Shown: positions 49,133-59,006, counted from the stretch's first letter. The stretch is 64,000 nucleotides of DNA from FEN-1219 sp963744305 (GCA_963744305.1 CAVUTF010000046.1:186001-250000); one strand, 5' to 3'. Numbers and translations are program-made. Notes: generated from the sequence alone by a model not told the origin.

Positions 49133-49701
49133 TCACAGCGGCCAGCGCTGCAGCGGCTCGTAATGAACGCTGCGACCCTCGGGCAGCGATTCGATCAACA
49201 CGAGCTCCTCGACGCGCCACGTCACCGCGTCGACTTCTTCAGCGACGGCTCGCGCCGCGCTTCGCGAGCGTCACGTGCGGCCGGTAGATCCGCGGCTCGC
49301 GCGCGAACCCGCGCTCCTCGAGCGCCATCCAGAGCCGCCGCTCGAGCTCTTGGAGCGCATTGGGAACCGCGCGCGCGCGCAAGCCACAGCACGCGCGAAC
49401 GCGGAAAAAAGCCGACAGTGTCGAGCGCAAGCTCGAATGCGCCGCTTGCGATCGGCGGCGCGGCCCGCGCGCTCTCGAGCTCGGGTGCAGTGAGCTCGCC
49501 CAGGAACGCGACCGTGATGTGCAAGCGCTCTTTCGCGATCGGCCGCCCGCCCGACAGTCGCACGGCGCGTTTCGTGGCGCGCACCATCGCGGCGGCGGTC
49601 GCGGCATCCGGCCAGAGACCGAAGAACACCCGCCGCCGCGGCTCCCGCTCGGTTGCCTCGTCAGCCTTCGGCGTGTTGTCGGCCGTCATCGGTAAAGACA
49701 T
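49133..49701 (-). CDS. thpR: RNA 2',3'-cyclic phosphodiesterase
   Basis: The protein has about 185 residues of the 2H phosphoesterase family. Both catalytic H-x-T-x motifs are present (RLHITVAFLGEL and YRPHVTLAK), with the family opening RRVFFGLWPDAATAAAM. It hydrolyses RNA ends with 2',3'-cyclic phosphate; its role in the cell is unclear. Two or three frame changes in the middle and end were bridged to reach HYEPLQRWPL. The start could be 49701 or 49689. Its beginning overlaps the end of pncC, a pairing common near recA. Confidence 0.82.
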
Positions 49702-50183
49702 GCGCGACCAAACGCTCAAGCGCGTGCGCGACACTGTAACGGCGCACGGCCTCGCGATCGCCGGGGAATTCGCACCGCTCGGCGGACGTCCCGCGCGGCG
49801 TCGCCCACGCGAACCAGACGGTGCCGACGGGTTTCTCCTCGGTGCCGCCGTCAGGGCCCGCTACGCCGCTGACCGCGACCGTTACTTCGACGCCCGTGCG
49901 CGCGCGCAAACCTTCGGCCATCGCTCGCACCGCGGCTTCCGAGACGGCGCCGTGCACAACGAGAACTTCGTCCGGAACGCCGAGCAGGTCGCGTTTCGCC
50001 GCGTTCGCGTAGCTCACGACACTGCCGTGAAACCACTGCGAGCTGCCCGGCACGTCGGTGATCGCTTTGGCGATCCAGCCACCCGTGCACGATTCCGGCC
50101 GTCGCGACTCTCCAACCGTGAATCAGCAACGCCCGGCCGAGGCGCATCGCGAGGGCTTCGAGCTCCGGATCAGACGGCAGCAT
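49661..50183 (-). CDS. pncC: Nicotinamide-nucleotide amidase (CinA C-terminal domain)
   Basis: The protein has about 170 residues. The N-terminus MLPSDPELEALAMRLG is followed by the active region (GWRVATAESCTGG across one frame change) with the catalytic Ser-Cys-Thr-Gly-Gly, then SGVAGPDGGTEEKPVGTVWF. It deamidates NMN to nicotinate mononucleotide for pyridine-nucleotide salvage. This is the short stand-alone form, without the COG1058 domain of CinA. It lies between mutS and recA, as ygaD does in enterobacteria. The start at 50183 overlaps the glycosyltransferase end by 14 bases. Confidence 0.88.
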
Positions 50184-51250
50184 CAGCGTAAACCTTGAGA
50201 TGCGCCGCGATCATGCTCGCGATCGAAAAATTGCGCTCGACGTGCGCTCGGCCCGGCTGCGCCGAGCCGGCGCCTGGCCGCGCTGTCGGCGAGCAACTCC
50301 TCGAGAGCCTCTCTGAATCTCGACCCGTCGCCGGCCGCGACGAGCCGGCCATGCACCCCGTCCTCGAGCACGTCGACCACGCCGCCCACAGCGCATGCGA
50401 CGACCGGCAAGCCGCAGCTCAATGCCTCGAGCAACGCGACGCCGAGTCCCTCGCGGCTCGCGGGATGCGCGAGCACGTCGACGCCGGGCAAAAGCTGCGG
50501 CAGGTCGTCGCGGAAACCGGCGAAGTGAACATGAGGTTCGAGCCTTGCGCGCGCGACCTGCGCGCGCAGCTCGTGCTCGAGCGGCCCGCGACCGAAGCAG
50601 AGCACGTTGAGCGTGGGGTGCGCACGCACGAGCTGCGGCAGCTCCGCGAACAGGCGCGCGTGGCCCTTGCGCTCGATCAGCTGCGCGACGACCGCGACGA
50701 TCAGCGCATCGTCGGGCAGGTCGAATGCCGCGAGCAGCCGGGCGCGCGCGCCCTCGTCGGGACGATAGCGCTCCGTATCGACCGCGCTCGGGATCCGGTG
50801 GATACGCCTGGGCTCGACGCCGGACCGCGCAAGCTGTGTTTCGATCGCACGCGAGATCGCGATCACGGCGCGGTACGGGCGGTATTTCAATCTCGTCCAC
50901 AGCGCGCCGTCGGGCGCATCGACGCGCCGCGTAATGATCGCCGGCAACGTCTGTTTCGAGCACGCGCGCCCGCCGAAAAAATCCGCGCCACGCCGCGAAT
51001 GCACGTGGACAACGTCGGGCTTGAGCTCGCGCAACGTGCGCCGCAGCCGGCCCACGAGGCCGAAGTCGAAATCGCCATGCATCGGCAGCGGCAACACTTC
51101 GGCCTCTGCGTGGCACGCCGCGAGCGCACCCCCGCGTGCACAAATCAATATATTGTCGACCTGCGCGTCCGCGAGCCCTTCCAGCAGATAGCGCACCTGG
51201 GCGGCGCCGCCGTAGGCGTGCTTACCCGATTCGATGTGCGCGACCCGCAT
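50170..51250 (-). CDS. Glycosyltransferase family 4 protein
   Basis: The protein has about 360 residues of the GT-B fold. The N-terminal acceptor side (MRVAHIESGKHAYGGAAQVR, LKPDVVHVHSRRGADFFGG) and the C-terminal donor side (FGRGPLEHELRAQVARARLE, SREGLGVALLEALSCGLPVV with the E-x7-E type signature) are intact. It adds a nucleotide-sugar-derived residue to a surface polymer or lipid; the substrate is unknown. One frame change near 50330 gives a false early end; the true C-terminus reads ERNFSIASMIAAHLKVYADA. It stands alone in front of pncC. Confidence 0.87.
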
Positions 51251-51320
51251 CGTCGGATGATACGTGCGAGCGATAGCAGCCGACTACGCGCTCGCTCGCG
51301 GCGCGCCGATCGAGCGACGA

Positions 51321-51806
51321 CTAGTCTCCCTTGCCGGCTACCGCATCCACCGGCGCTTCGAAGGCAATGAAAAGGACGCATGGCGTGGTGCTCACGCAAG
51401 CGCCGCCATGCGGACGTCCGGCCGGACCATACGCGTAGGTTCCGGGCTCGAGCACGGTCGGCTGTTGGCCCTCGAAGCTTACGTGGAGCTCGCCCGCGAT
51501 CAGAACCATGCGCTCGGCGGACGTGTGCCAATGAACGGGCAAGCTCGAGCCCGCAGGCACCTTGAAGAACACATCCGCATTCGGCTTGGACGGATCGCCG
51601 CGCAGCACGGCCAATGCGCAAGCGGCCGGCATGAACTCGGGGCATGGCCCCCAGGCAATGTCCGCGTCGTCCGCGTTCCGCGCGATCGCGGGCTCGAGAT
51701 GAGAGTCCTGTGCGGACGCCGATGCGCCGACCAAGCCCGATGCAAGCAGCGCTGCGGAACCGAGCAACTTTGGAAGTGCGCCGCAGCTCGTCTGACGGTG
51801 ATACAT
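51321..51806 (-). CDS. Secreted cupin-domain protein
   Basis: The frame is intact at 161 residues. A signal peptide (LLGSAALLASGLVGASASAQ) is followed by one cupin barrel with VPAGSSLPVHWHTSAERMVL (two His and Glu metal ligands) and LEPGTYAYGPAGRPHGG (the fourth, His). The metal site is therefore complete. The substrate is unknown; single secreted cupins are often annotated as quercetinase-like or sensor proteins. AGGAGCGATCC precedes the ATG at 51806. The tautomerase gene lies 89 bases upstream on the same strand and could be cotranscribed. Confidence 0.8.
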   Translation of the reverse strand: MYHRQTSCGALPKLLGSAALLASGLVGASASAQDSHLEPAIARNADDADIAWGPCPEFMPAACALAVLRGDPSKPNADVFFKVPAGSSLPVHWHTSAERMVLIAGELHVSFEGQQPTVLEPGTYAYGPAGRPHGGACVSTTPCVLFIAFEAPVDAVAGKGD

Positions 51807-51895
51807 GGATCGCTCCTGTGGTTGAAAACGTACGCAATGCCTTTGTCGCCTCAACGCGGGCGGGGCGCCGTTCGCGACCCGCCCGCCCAACGCAG

Positions 51896-52120
51896 CTACG
51901 CGGCTTTCCCGGCCGCGAGCGCGTGCACGTCTGAGGCCTTCAGCGCCTTGCCGCCGATGGCCCAGTCGCCACCTTCGAATTCGCTGATCCGCACCCAGGT
52001 GACCGGACGCATGTTCTCGCCTTCCACGGCGATCATCGCCTCCGTAACTTTCGCGATGAGCTCCTTCTTCTGCGACGGTGTGAAGACGTCCTTGATGACA
52101 TCGATCGTAACGAGTGGCAT
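51896..52120 (-). CDS. 4-oxalocrotonate tautomerase family protein
   Basis: The frame is intact at 74 residues. After removal of Met, the N-terminal Pro (MPLVTIDVIKDVFTPSQKKE) is the catalytic base of this family. VTEAMIAVEGENMRPVTWV and the Arg-containing middle fit as well. It tautomerises 2-oxo acids of aromatic meta-cleavage routes or related compounds. AAAAGGAGAGAG precedes the ATG at 52120. Its role here cannot be fixed, but an extradiol dioxygenase lies at 61.8-62.8 kb. Confidence 0.85.
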   Translation of the reverse strand: MPLVTIDVIKDVFTPSQKKELIAKVTEAMIAVEGENMRPVTWVRISEFEGGDWAIGGKALKASDVHALAAGKAA

Positions 52121-52453
52121 GACTCTCTCCTTTTCAGATTGTGCGGGCTCGGACTATTCCAGAACCCAGTGCGCGAAAGGCTCGCACGTCGGCTAAACGC
52201 AAGCTTGCAGATTTCTTGGAGAAATCATGGAGATCGTTCGGGACCGCGGACGAGCGCGCGCTATACTCGCGGTCCAGAAGAACGACAAAGCCACCCATCC
52301 TGGGCGACGCTGGTGGATCTCGATGCGCTGGATATTCGTAGCGACGGCTGTGGGTATGGGCTGCGCAATCGCCACGCTTGGTGACTGAGCCTCAGCGGAT
52401 TTTCATACAATCCCACGAGGCCAAGCGCGCGCCTCTGTCGCAGCGACACACGA
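52121..52453 (+). promoter_or_regulatory. Intergenic region with mutS promoter candidates
   Basis: This 333-base gap lies between divergent genes. GGACCGCG at 52241-52248 and CGCGGTCC at 52268-52275 form an 8-bp inverted repeat around a TATACT element at 52262-52267. A second -10-like TACAAT lies at 52406-52411. Neither has a convincing -35. I see no small gene in it. Confidence 0.35.
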
Positions 52454-55012
52454 ATGAGCAGCACCCACACGCCGGTCATGCAGCAGTACTTCGCCATCAA
52501 GGCGCGGTACCCCGACACCTGCTGTTCTACCGGATGGGGGACTTCTACGAGCTCTTCTACGACGACGCGCGGCGCACCGCGAAGCTCGTCGACATCGCTC
52601 TCACGCGCCGTGGCCAATCCGCGGGCGAGCCGATCCCGATGGCCGGAGTGCCCGTGCACTCGGCGGAGACTTACCTTGCGCGCCTCCTGAAGCTCGGCGA
52701 GTCGGTCGCGATCTGCGAGCAGATCGGGGACCCCGCCACGAGCAAGGGACCCGTCGCGCGCGAGGTCGTGCGCGTGATCACGCCCGGCACACTGACCGAC
52801 GCCGCGCTGCTCGACGAGCGCGAGACGCGGCTGCTGGCCGCGGTCATGCTGATTCCGAGCATCGGGCTTGCATGGCTCGACCTGGCCGGCGGCCGCTTCA
52901 GCTTGTGCGAGCTCGCCGACCTCGACGCGCTGCACGCTGAGCTCGAGCGGCTGAAAGCCGCCGAGCTATTGGTCGCCGAGGACGCGGCGGCGCCGCGCTG
53001 GCTCGAGACCGCCGCCGGCGTACGCCAACGGCCGGCGTGGCATTTCGATCCGGGCACCGGCAAGCGGCTGCTCTGCGAGCAGCTCGGCACGCGCGATCTT
53101 GCGGGCTTCGATGCCGAGGATGCGCTCGCAGCTGTCGGCGCCGCCGGGTGCCTCTTGCAATACGTCAAGGACACGCAGCGCGGCAGCCTGCCCCATATCC
53201 GCGCGCTGCATCGGGAGCGGCGCGAGCAAGCCGTGCTCATCGACGCGCAGACGCGCAGGAACCTCGAGCTCGAGGCGAGCTTGGGCGCAAGGCCGGAGCT
53301 CACGCTCGCCGGCCTCATGGACCGCTGCTCCACCGCGATGGGCAGCCGGCATCTGCGCCGCTGGCTGAATCGGCCGATTCGCGATCGTGGTGAGCTGAAA
53401 GCTCGGCAGCAGGCGATCGAGACGCTCAAGACGCGCGGTGCACTCGTCGCCATTACGGATTTGCTCAAGGAGGTCGGCGATCTCGAGCGCGTGCTCACGC
53501 GCGTGGCGCTGCGCTCGGCGCGGCCGCGCGATCTCGCGCAGCTGCGCGACGGGCTCGATACCTTGCCGGCACTGACGAAGCTCTTCGCGCAGCTCGACGC
53601 TGCGAGGCTGCGCAGCTTGACCGCGAGCTGCGGCGTGCACGACGCCGAGCGCGCGCTGCTGCAGGCCGCAATCGTCGCCACGCCGCCCGTGCTGCTACGC
53701 GACGGCGGCGTGATCACGACGGGATACGACGCCGAGCTCGACGAGCTGCGCGCGATCGCGCGCAACGCGAATCAATACTTGAGCGATCTCGAGACGCGCG
53801 AGCGCGAGCGCACGCGGATCCCGAATCTGCGGGTCGGCTACAACCGCGTGCACGGCTACTACATCGAGATCACGAACTCCCACGCGGCGTCGGTGCCGGC
53901 CGATTACATTCGCCGCCAAACCTTGAAAGGCGCGGAGCGCTACATCACGGAAGAGCTCAAGGGCTTCGAGGACAAGGTCCTCTCCGCGAACGAGCGCGCG
54001 CTCGCGCGCGAGAAGCTCTTGTACGACGGCGTGCTCGAGAAGCTATGCGCGCTCGCTGACCGCGTTGCAGCAGACCGCAGCCTGCGTCGCCGAGCTCGAT
54101 GCGCTCACGAATCTCGCCGAGCGAGTCGACGCGCTCGGGCTCGCGAAACCCGATCTCGTCGACGAGGCGCGACTCGAGTACCGCGCCGGTCGCCACCTCG
54201 GAGTGCAACTGGGCAGCTCCGCACCGTTCGTGCCGAACGACCTTCTGCTCGACGACCGGCAACGGATGCTGATCATCACGGGACCGAACATGGGCGGCAA
54301 GTCGACGTACATGCGGCAGACCGCGTTGATCGTGATCCTCGCGCACATCGGCAGCTTCGTGCCCGCGGACGCGGCCGTCATCGGACCGATCGATCGGATC
54401 TTCACGCGCATCGGCGCCGCCGACGATCTGACAGGCGGACGCTCCACGTTCATGGTCGAGATGACGGAGACGGCGAACATCTTGAACAGCGCCACGCGCG
54501 AGAGCTTGGTGCTCATGGACGAGGTCGGCCGCGGCACGAGCACGTTCGACGGCCTGTCGCTCGCCTGGGCCGCCGCGCGCCACATCGCGCAACGCATCGG
54601 CGCGTTCACGTTGTTCGCGACGCACTACTTCGAGCTCACGAGCCTGCCCGAGGAGTTGCCCGCGGTTGCAAACGTGCATCTAACCGCGACCGAGCATGGC
54701 CGCGAGCTCATCTTCCTGCACAGCGTGAAAGCCGGCCCCGCGAGCCAGAGCTACGGGCTGCACGTGGCCGAGCTCGCGGGCGTGCCGCGCGACGTCGTCG
54801 AGCGTGCGCGGGAGTACTTGCGGCGGCTCGAGAAGCACCAGCGCACGTTGCTGCCGCAAAGTCCGCAGTCGGAGCTCTCGTTCGAGCCGCCTGCGCCGCC
54901 TTCGGACCATGCCGAGCTCGTCGCGCGTCTCGCGACGCTCGACGTCGATTCGCTGTCGCCGCGTGCGGCACTCGACCTGCTATACGAGCTTGCGCGACTC
55001 GCGCGGGAGTGA
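52454..55012 (+). CDS. mutS: DNA mismatch repair protein MutS
   Basis: The protein has about 852 residues. The mismatch-binding Phe-x-Glu element is in LLFYRMGDFYELFYDDARR at the N-terminus. Connector, lever and clamp domains follow. The ATPase has Walker A IITGPNMGGKSTYMRQ, the Walker B region VLMDEVGRGTSTFDGLS and FATHYFELTSLPEELPAV. It recognises mismatches and recruits MutL. The start ATG at 52454 (MSSTHTPVMQQYFAIKA) agrees with the family. Frame changes near 52520 and 54060 split it; nothing else is missing. It is divergent from the tautomerase/cupin genes. Confidence 0.95.
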
Positions 55013-55151
55013 CACCGCGACCGCGCCAGCCTGCCGCGAGAGACCGCGCACGCAACCGGCGTCGTTCGCGAAGTCTTCCGGCATGAACTCGACCCCGCCA
55101 ATGCTTCCCGCGGAGGGCAGCGAATTCGTCTATAAGACGCTGAAATATAGG

Positions 55152-55179
55152 TTGATGCTCTGCGATAGCTGGATATAAT
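55152..55179 (+). promoter_or_regulatory. Original sigma70-like promoter of HNH copy 2, cut by the insertion element
   Basis: TTGATG (55152-55157) and TATAAT (55174-55179) are 16 bases apart. The TATAAT belongs to the 8-bp target site duplicated by the insertion element, so the -35 is now about 1.1 kb from the gene while a second TATAAT (56254-56259) stays with it. The call rests on the -10 match with the leader of HNH copy 1. Confidence 0.5.
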
Positions 55180-55180
55180 A
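55173..55180. repeat. Left target-site duplication
   Basis: ATATAATA directly precedes the left end of the element and is repeated exactly at 56253-56260. Eight bases is the normal duplication length of the IS1595 family. Confidence 0.85.
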
Positions 55181-55202
55181 ATGGGGTATCCATCTAGCTC
55201 CA

Positions 55203-55220
55203 CCTACATCAATATGTAGG
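55203..55220 (+). promoter_or_regulatory. Hairpin covering the transposase ribosome site
   Basis: CCTACAT and ATGTAGG pair perfectly around a CAAT loop and end two bases before the GTG start at 55222. The only purine-rich ribosome site (TAGGGG) is inside and beside the stem, so the hairpin would limit translation of the transposase. Confidence 0.5.
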
Positions 55221-55221
55221 G

Positions 55222-56223
55222 GTGAGCCGCTCGTCGATATCCCTGGCCGCCGGTCGCGATTACCCGCGAACTTGGGACCAGTTTATGGACTGGTTTCCGG
55301 ACGAAGCGTCGTGCCTGCAGTACCTGGAGCGATTGCGTTGGCCGGACGGATTCGTTTGTCCGCACTGCGGTGAGCCAGGACAGCCCTATCGGGCGAGTCG
55401 CAACCGTCTGATGTGTCCCGCCTGTCGAGCGCAGTGTTCCGTCACCGCAGGAACGATCTTCGAGAAGACCCGTACACCGCTGCGCAGTTGGCTTGCCGCG
55501 GTGTGGTATGTGACGAATCAAAAACACGGTGTCAGTGCGCTGGGATTAAAGCGGGTCCTGGGGCTGGGCAGTTACCAAACAGCGTGGACGATGCTGCATC
55601 GGTTGCGTCGGGCGATGGTCAGGGCCGGGCGTGAGCGCCTGGCAGGCGTGGTGGAGGTGGACGAGACCTACGTGGGCGGGCGCGACGCAGGATTGGGCAG
55701 AGCCCGACGCAAGCGGAACAAGCTCAAGGCTCCCTTGCTTGATAGCAAGAAATCAATTGTCGTGATCGCGGTGGAGGTCCTCGAGCCGCCAAAAGGGTTC
55801 GGCCGCATACGGCTACGCCGCGTGCGAACGGCCACCGAGGAGTACGTGTTGCCCTTTGTGCTGGAATCCATCGAACCGGGGTCAACGATTCGCACCGACG
55901 GCTCATGGATATATCGGTCGTTGCCCGAGCACGGCTTCATTCGCGATAAAACGGTGCTTCTCGGCTCCGAAGATCCCGCGCATGTATCGTTGCCCGGCGT
56001 ACACCGCATTGCTTCGTTGCTGAAGCGTTGGTTGCTCGGTACTCACCAGGGTTCAGTGCAGCCGCATCAGCTTGACTACTATCTGGACGAGTTCACCTTC
56101 CGTTTCAACCGCCGCTCCTCGCGCTCTCGAGGGCTGCTCTTTTATCGCCTTCTGGAACAAGCGGTCGTCACAAGCCCAGTCACCTACCGCGCGATCGCCA
56201 AAACGTCAGAACCCAATAGGTAG
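55222..56223 (+). CDS. IS1595-family transposase (ISXO2-like)
   Basis: The frame is intact at 333 residues. The N-terminal zinc ribbon has two Cys pairs (FVCPHCGEPGQPY and RLMCPACRAQCSV). The ISXO2-like DDE domain follows: first Asp in GVVEVDETYVGGRD, second in TIRTDGSWIYRSLPEHGF, and the final region HRIASLLKRWLLGTHQGSV with YYLDEFTFRFNRRSSRSRG. It cuts and joins the element ends as a cytoplasmic DNA transposase. The start is a GTG at 55222, the first start after the left end. Codon use is visibly less GC-rich than in neighbouring genes, as expected for a mobile gene. Confidence 0.92.
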   Translation: MSRSSISLAAGRDYPRTWDQFMDWFPDEASCLQYLERLRWPDGFVCPHCGEPGQPYRASRNRLMCPACRAQCSVTAGTIFEKTRTPLRSWLAAVWYVTNQKHGVSALGLKRVLGLGSYQTAWTMLHRLRRAMVRAGRERLAGVVEVDETYVGGRDAGLGRARRKRNKLKAPLLDSKKSIVVIAVEVLEPPKGFGRIRLRRVRTATEEYVLPFVLESIEPGSTIRTDGSWIYRSLPEHGFIRDKTVLLGSEDPAHVSLPGVHRIASLLKRWLLGTHQGSVQPHQLDYYLDEFTFRFNRRSSRSRGLLFYRLLEQAVVTSPVTYRAIAKTSEPNR

Positions 56224-56252
56224 TGGTCGGTGGAGCTAAGTGGATACCCCAT

Positions 56253-56260
56253 ATATAATA
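56253..56260. repeat. Right target-site duplication, containing TATAAT
   Basis: ATATAATA is identical to 55173-55180. Its TATAAT at 56254-56259 lies 36 bases before the HNH start, the same distance (within one base) as in HNH copy 1. Confidence 0.85.
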
Positions 56261-56295
56261 CCAGTACGACAAACGAGAATGCCAGGGAGGCTCCG

Positions 56296-57556
56296 ATGTC
56301 CAGTTCCGCACCGTCTCCGGCGGCGCAATCCGCCGCAACCACGCAGCCCTCCATCGACGAGCTTGATGCCGCGATCTGCCGACTCGCGCGGCATCTCAAC
56401 GCCGAAAGCTATCAGTTGTTGATGCTCGTGCGCGATTTCGACGACCGCTTCGGTTGGGCGAAGTGGAGCTTCCCGAATTGCGCCGAGTGGCTTGCGTGGC
56501 GCTGCAGCGTGTCGGTGTCGGCGGCGCGCGAGAAGCTTCGCACGGCTCACGCGCTGCGAGAGCTCCCTGTGATCTCCGCGGCGTTCGCGGATGGACGATT
56601 GTCGTATACGAAAGCGCGCGCGCTCACGCGCGTTGCCAACGCTTGCGACGAGGACCTCTTGCTCGCGTACGCGCTACAGGCCACGGCGCCGCAGGTCGAA
56701 GAGCGCTGCCGGCAGATTCGTAATTCGATGCCTGATTCGGCAGACGGCGCGCATCGAATCTGGCAGCGGCGATCGTTGTCGGTTTGGCGCAGCGCCCGAG
56801 AGAGGCATCGCAACGATCAGAGTGGAGCTGTCGATCGAGGACGCCGAATTGGTCACGAAGGCGCTCGATCGCGCGGTCGAAGCGGGCGAAGTCTCTACCG
56901 GCGCCGAGTTCGACGGAAACAGCTGGCGAGCGCAGCAGGTCGATGCGCTGGTCGCGATCGCGAGGTCTTATCTTGCGGGTGGCACTGGCGACTCGAGCGC
57001 GGCCGCGGATCACTATCAGGTCGTCGTGCACGTCGATCAGGCAGCCCTCCATGGAGGGGTTGGCCGATCCGATCTCCCGGTCGAAACGGTCAAGCGTCTG
57101 TCCTGCGACGGCAGCCTGATCACCGTCGTCGAGGACCATCGCGGCACGCCGCTCGACGTTGGACGCAAGCAGCGCACCGTGTCGACACCGCTCAAGCGCG
57201 CGCTATGGTCACGCGACCGGGGCTGCACGTTCCCGGGCTGCCACCGCGCGCACTTCGTCGACGCTCATCACCTTCGTCACTGGATTGACGGCGGAGACAC
57301 GAGCGTGGAGAACCTCACGCTGCTTTGCACGCATCATCATCGGTTGCTGCACGAGGGCGGTTTCCGCGTGAGCCGCGGCGGCGACGGCTCGCTCTGCTTC
57401 CGCCGTGCGGATGGCCGCGTGATACCGCGCTTCGGATATCAATCAGACGACGTGCTCGACGACGGCGCGCTGACGGACGGCACGTCCCCGGAGGCGTGGC
57501 TCAGCGCGATCGTGAACGGTCAAAATCCCTCCATGGAGGTGTCGGCCGCCATGTGA
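56296..57556 (+). CDS. DUF222/HNH endonuclease family protein (13E12-type), copy 2
   Basis: The protein has about 420 residues, colinear with copy 1 at 23911-25187. The DUF222 part reads IDELDAAICRLARHLNAESY and RFGWAKWSFPNCAEWLAWRC. The HNH part is RDRGCTFPGCHRAHFVDAHH, LRHWIDGGDTSVENLTLLC and HHHRLLHEGGF, with all metal and catalytic residues present. The start at 56296 follows GGGAGG by five bases; readings from further upstream begin inside the insertion element. One frame change near 56805 is the only defect. The insertion element has separated it from its -35 region, so expression is probably changed. Palindromes lie at 57045 and 57527. Confidence 0.82.
57045..57058. repeat. 14-bp palindrome, AT-centred, inside HNH copy 2
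   Basis: CCCTCCATGGAGGG is a perfect palindrome at the same codons as the GC-centred one in copy 1. Confidence 0.7.
57527..57540. repeat. Second AT-centred palindrome, end of HNH copy 2
   Basis: CCCTCCATGGAGGT differs from the perfect copy at the last base only. Like the first copy it is AT-centred, and it sits in the last codons of the gene, matching the end copy in HNH copy 1. Confidence 0.6.
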
Positions 57557-57575
57557 GCGAGTCGCCGGCTCTTTG

Positions 57576-59006
57576 CTAGTCGTTCAGATAGTAGCGGACG
57601 ACGACCGGCGAGCTATCCGCGAACTGACCAAGCGTCACTCTAGGTCGGAACTGGCTTCGCGCGATCAGACGGACGAGGTCGTCCTTGGCGGCGTCCGTGG
57701 CGTTCATCGTCGTATAGAGAATCTCAATCCGCTCGCTCTTTCCATACTTGGTGATCTGAAACGCCACATCGATGTGGCCGGTGGACGCGTCTGTTTCACC
57801 TGAAGCCAGGGGGTTGGGCGAGAATGCTGGAAGCACGACCGGCGTCCTCGGCGAGAACATTTCTTCGATCCAGGCTGGTGCAACGCCTTCCTCCCTGAGC
57901 CCCTCGTACGCCTGCTCGTATCTCTCTAGCGCGCGACTCTTTGAGCTTGAGGCTACGCGAGTATAGAAGGTCCCAGTCGGCTAGCTGTATTTGCGCATTC
58001 ATCCGACTTTGCGCCGGCCGGGAGCTCGCGACGTCATAGGCAAGGAGACGCACAAGGCCGAGTCTGCCGACTTCGTAATGATCTCCCTCGAGATACTTCA
58101 GACGGGCAGATTTGACTTGGCGTGCCCGGCGGTTCTCGTTCTCGAGCGCTGATTCATTCGGCAAATACGGCACGCCCTGGCCTGCCAATCGAACGACCGC
58201 AGACGTTTGCTCTGGACTCTGGCTTCCGAAGCCCAATCAGTGGGAACGGCGCACGGGCTGCTATGAAAACTGGTTCTGCGGAATTCTTTTGCGTGATAGC
58301 GAAGTAGATCGAAGCTCCGGACAAGCTCCACTTCGAGTTCCCGCAACTCGCGGCTCGTGTAGAGCTCGTGTCGGAGCAGTACGCCAATCGCGTTCGCGTA
58401 CTTCTCCCGGACGTCCGTCAGGACCACTCGAACCAGCTCGCGTCTGCTCCAGGATGTGCAGTCGGGATCAAGGCCCGAATCTGCATAGCGGCAGGCCAGG
58501 ATCTGCGGAGGATAATCTCCGGCCAGATAACGTTGGAGCTCCTCCATTCTCTTGTTCGCGATCTCGTGGAGAATCGCGACTATGCGTAAGTCGTCAGGAT
58601 GTCGCCTGGCCAGCGTCAGGAGCTCTTGCTCGAGCTCCCACGCCGCGGCGTGATCACGGTTCAGTTCCGCGATGTGAATCAATTGCCGAATCAACGGGGC
58701 CTGATCGAGAGAATGGAGGCCGTAGTTGACGCGTACGATTTCCACTGCTCGTTCGATGGCGGCGATGGCTAGGCCATGGTCTTCGCTTTCCTGATAAAGC
58801 AGACCCAAGCCGGCCAATGGATCGACCAGATCGGGGGAACGGGGCCCGTTTCGCGCCAGTATCTCTTCGATCTTCTCGACGATCTGCCGCTGCTGCTCAT
58901 CGTTTGCGAGCTGCCCGAGCGCGACGGCGGTGCGCGCGGCTAGAGCGGTGAGCACGAGGATTTTGGCCGTGGCCTTAAGCGTCTGGCGTACTTTGAATGA
59001 GACCAT
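57576..59006 (-). CDS. TPR-type secreted protein with TonB-like C-terminus
   Basis: The protein has about 475 residues. A signal peptide (ILVLTALAARTAVALGQ) is followed by helical repeat pairs (LVDPLAGLGLLYQESEDHGL, LNRDHAAAWELEQELLTLAR). The C-terminal ~90 residues (GHIDVAFQITKYGKSERIEI, SQFRPRVTLGQFADSSPVVV) have the strand-helix-strand look of a TonB C-terminal domain. The function is unknown; it may transmit energy or link envelope layers. GGGAGGCGCC precedes the ATG at 59006. Frame changes near 58220 and 57870 split it. It converges with HNH copy 2. Confidence 0.6.

Larger units (their letters stand above)
55181..56252 (+). mobile_element. Insertion sequence, IS1595 family, complete
   Basis: This 1072-bp element is bounded by 24-bp terminal inverted repeats, at 55181-55204 and 56229-56252, which begin ATGGGGTATCCA and match at 22 of 24 bases. 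A perfect 8-bp direct repeat (ATATAATA) flanks it, and it holds one intact transposase gene. All parts needed for movement are present, so the insertion is recent or the element is active. Removing the element and one duplicate restores a leader that matches that of the other HNH gene. Confidence 0.92.

Noticed and set aside
55084..55178. Short open frame (MNSTPPMLPAEG...) between mutS and the insertion element
   Set aside because: It has no ribosome site, runs into the promoter region of HNH copy 2, and matches nothing I know. It contains a CCGCGGAGGG piece that may be a stray palindrome copy.
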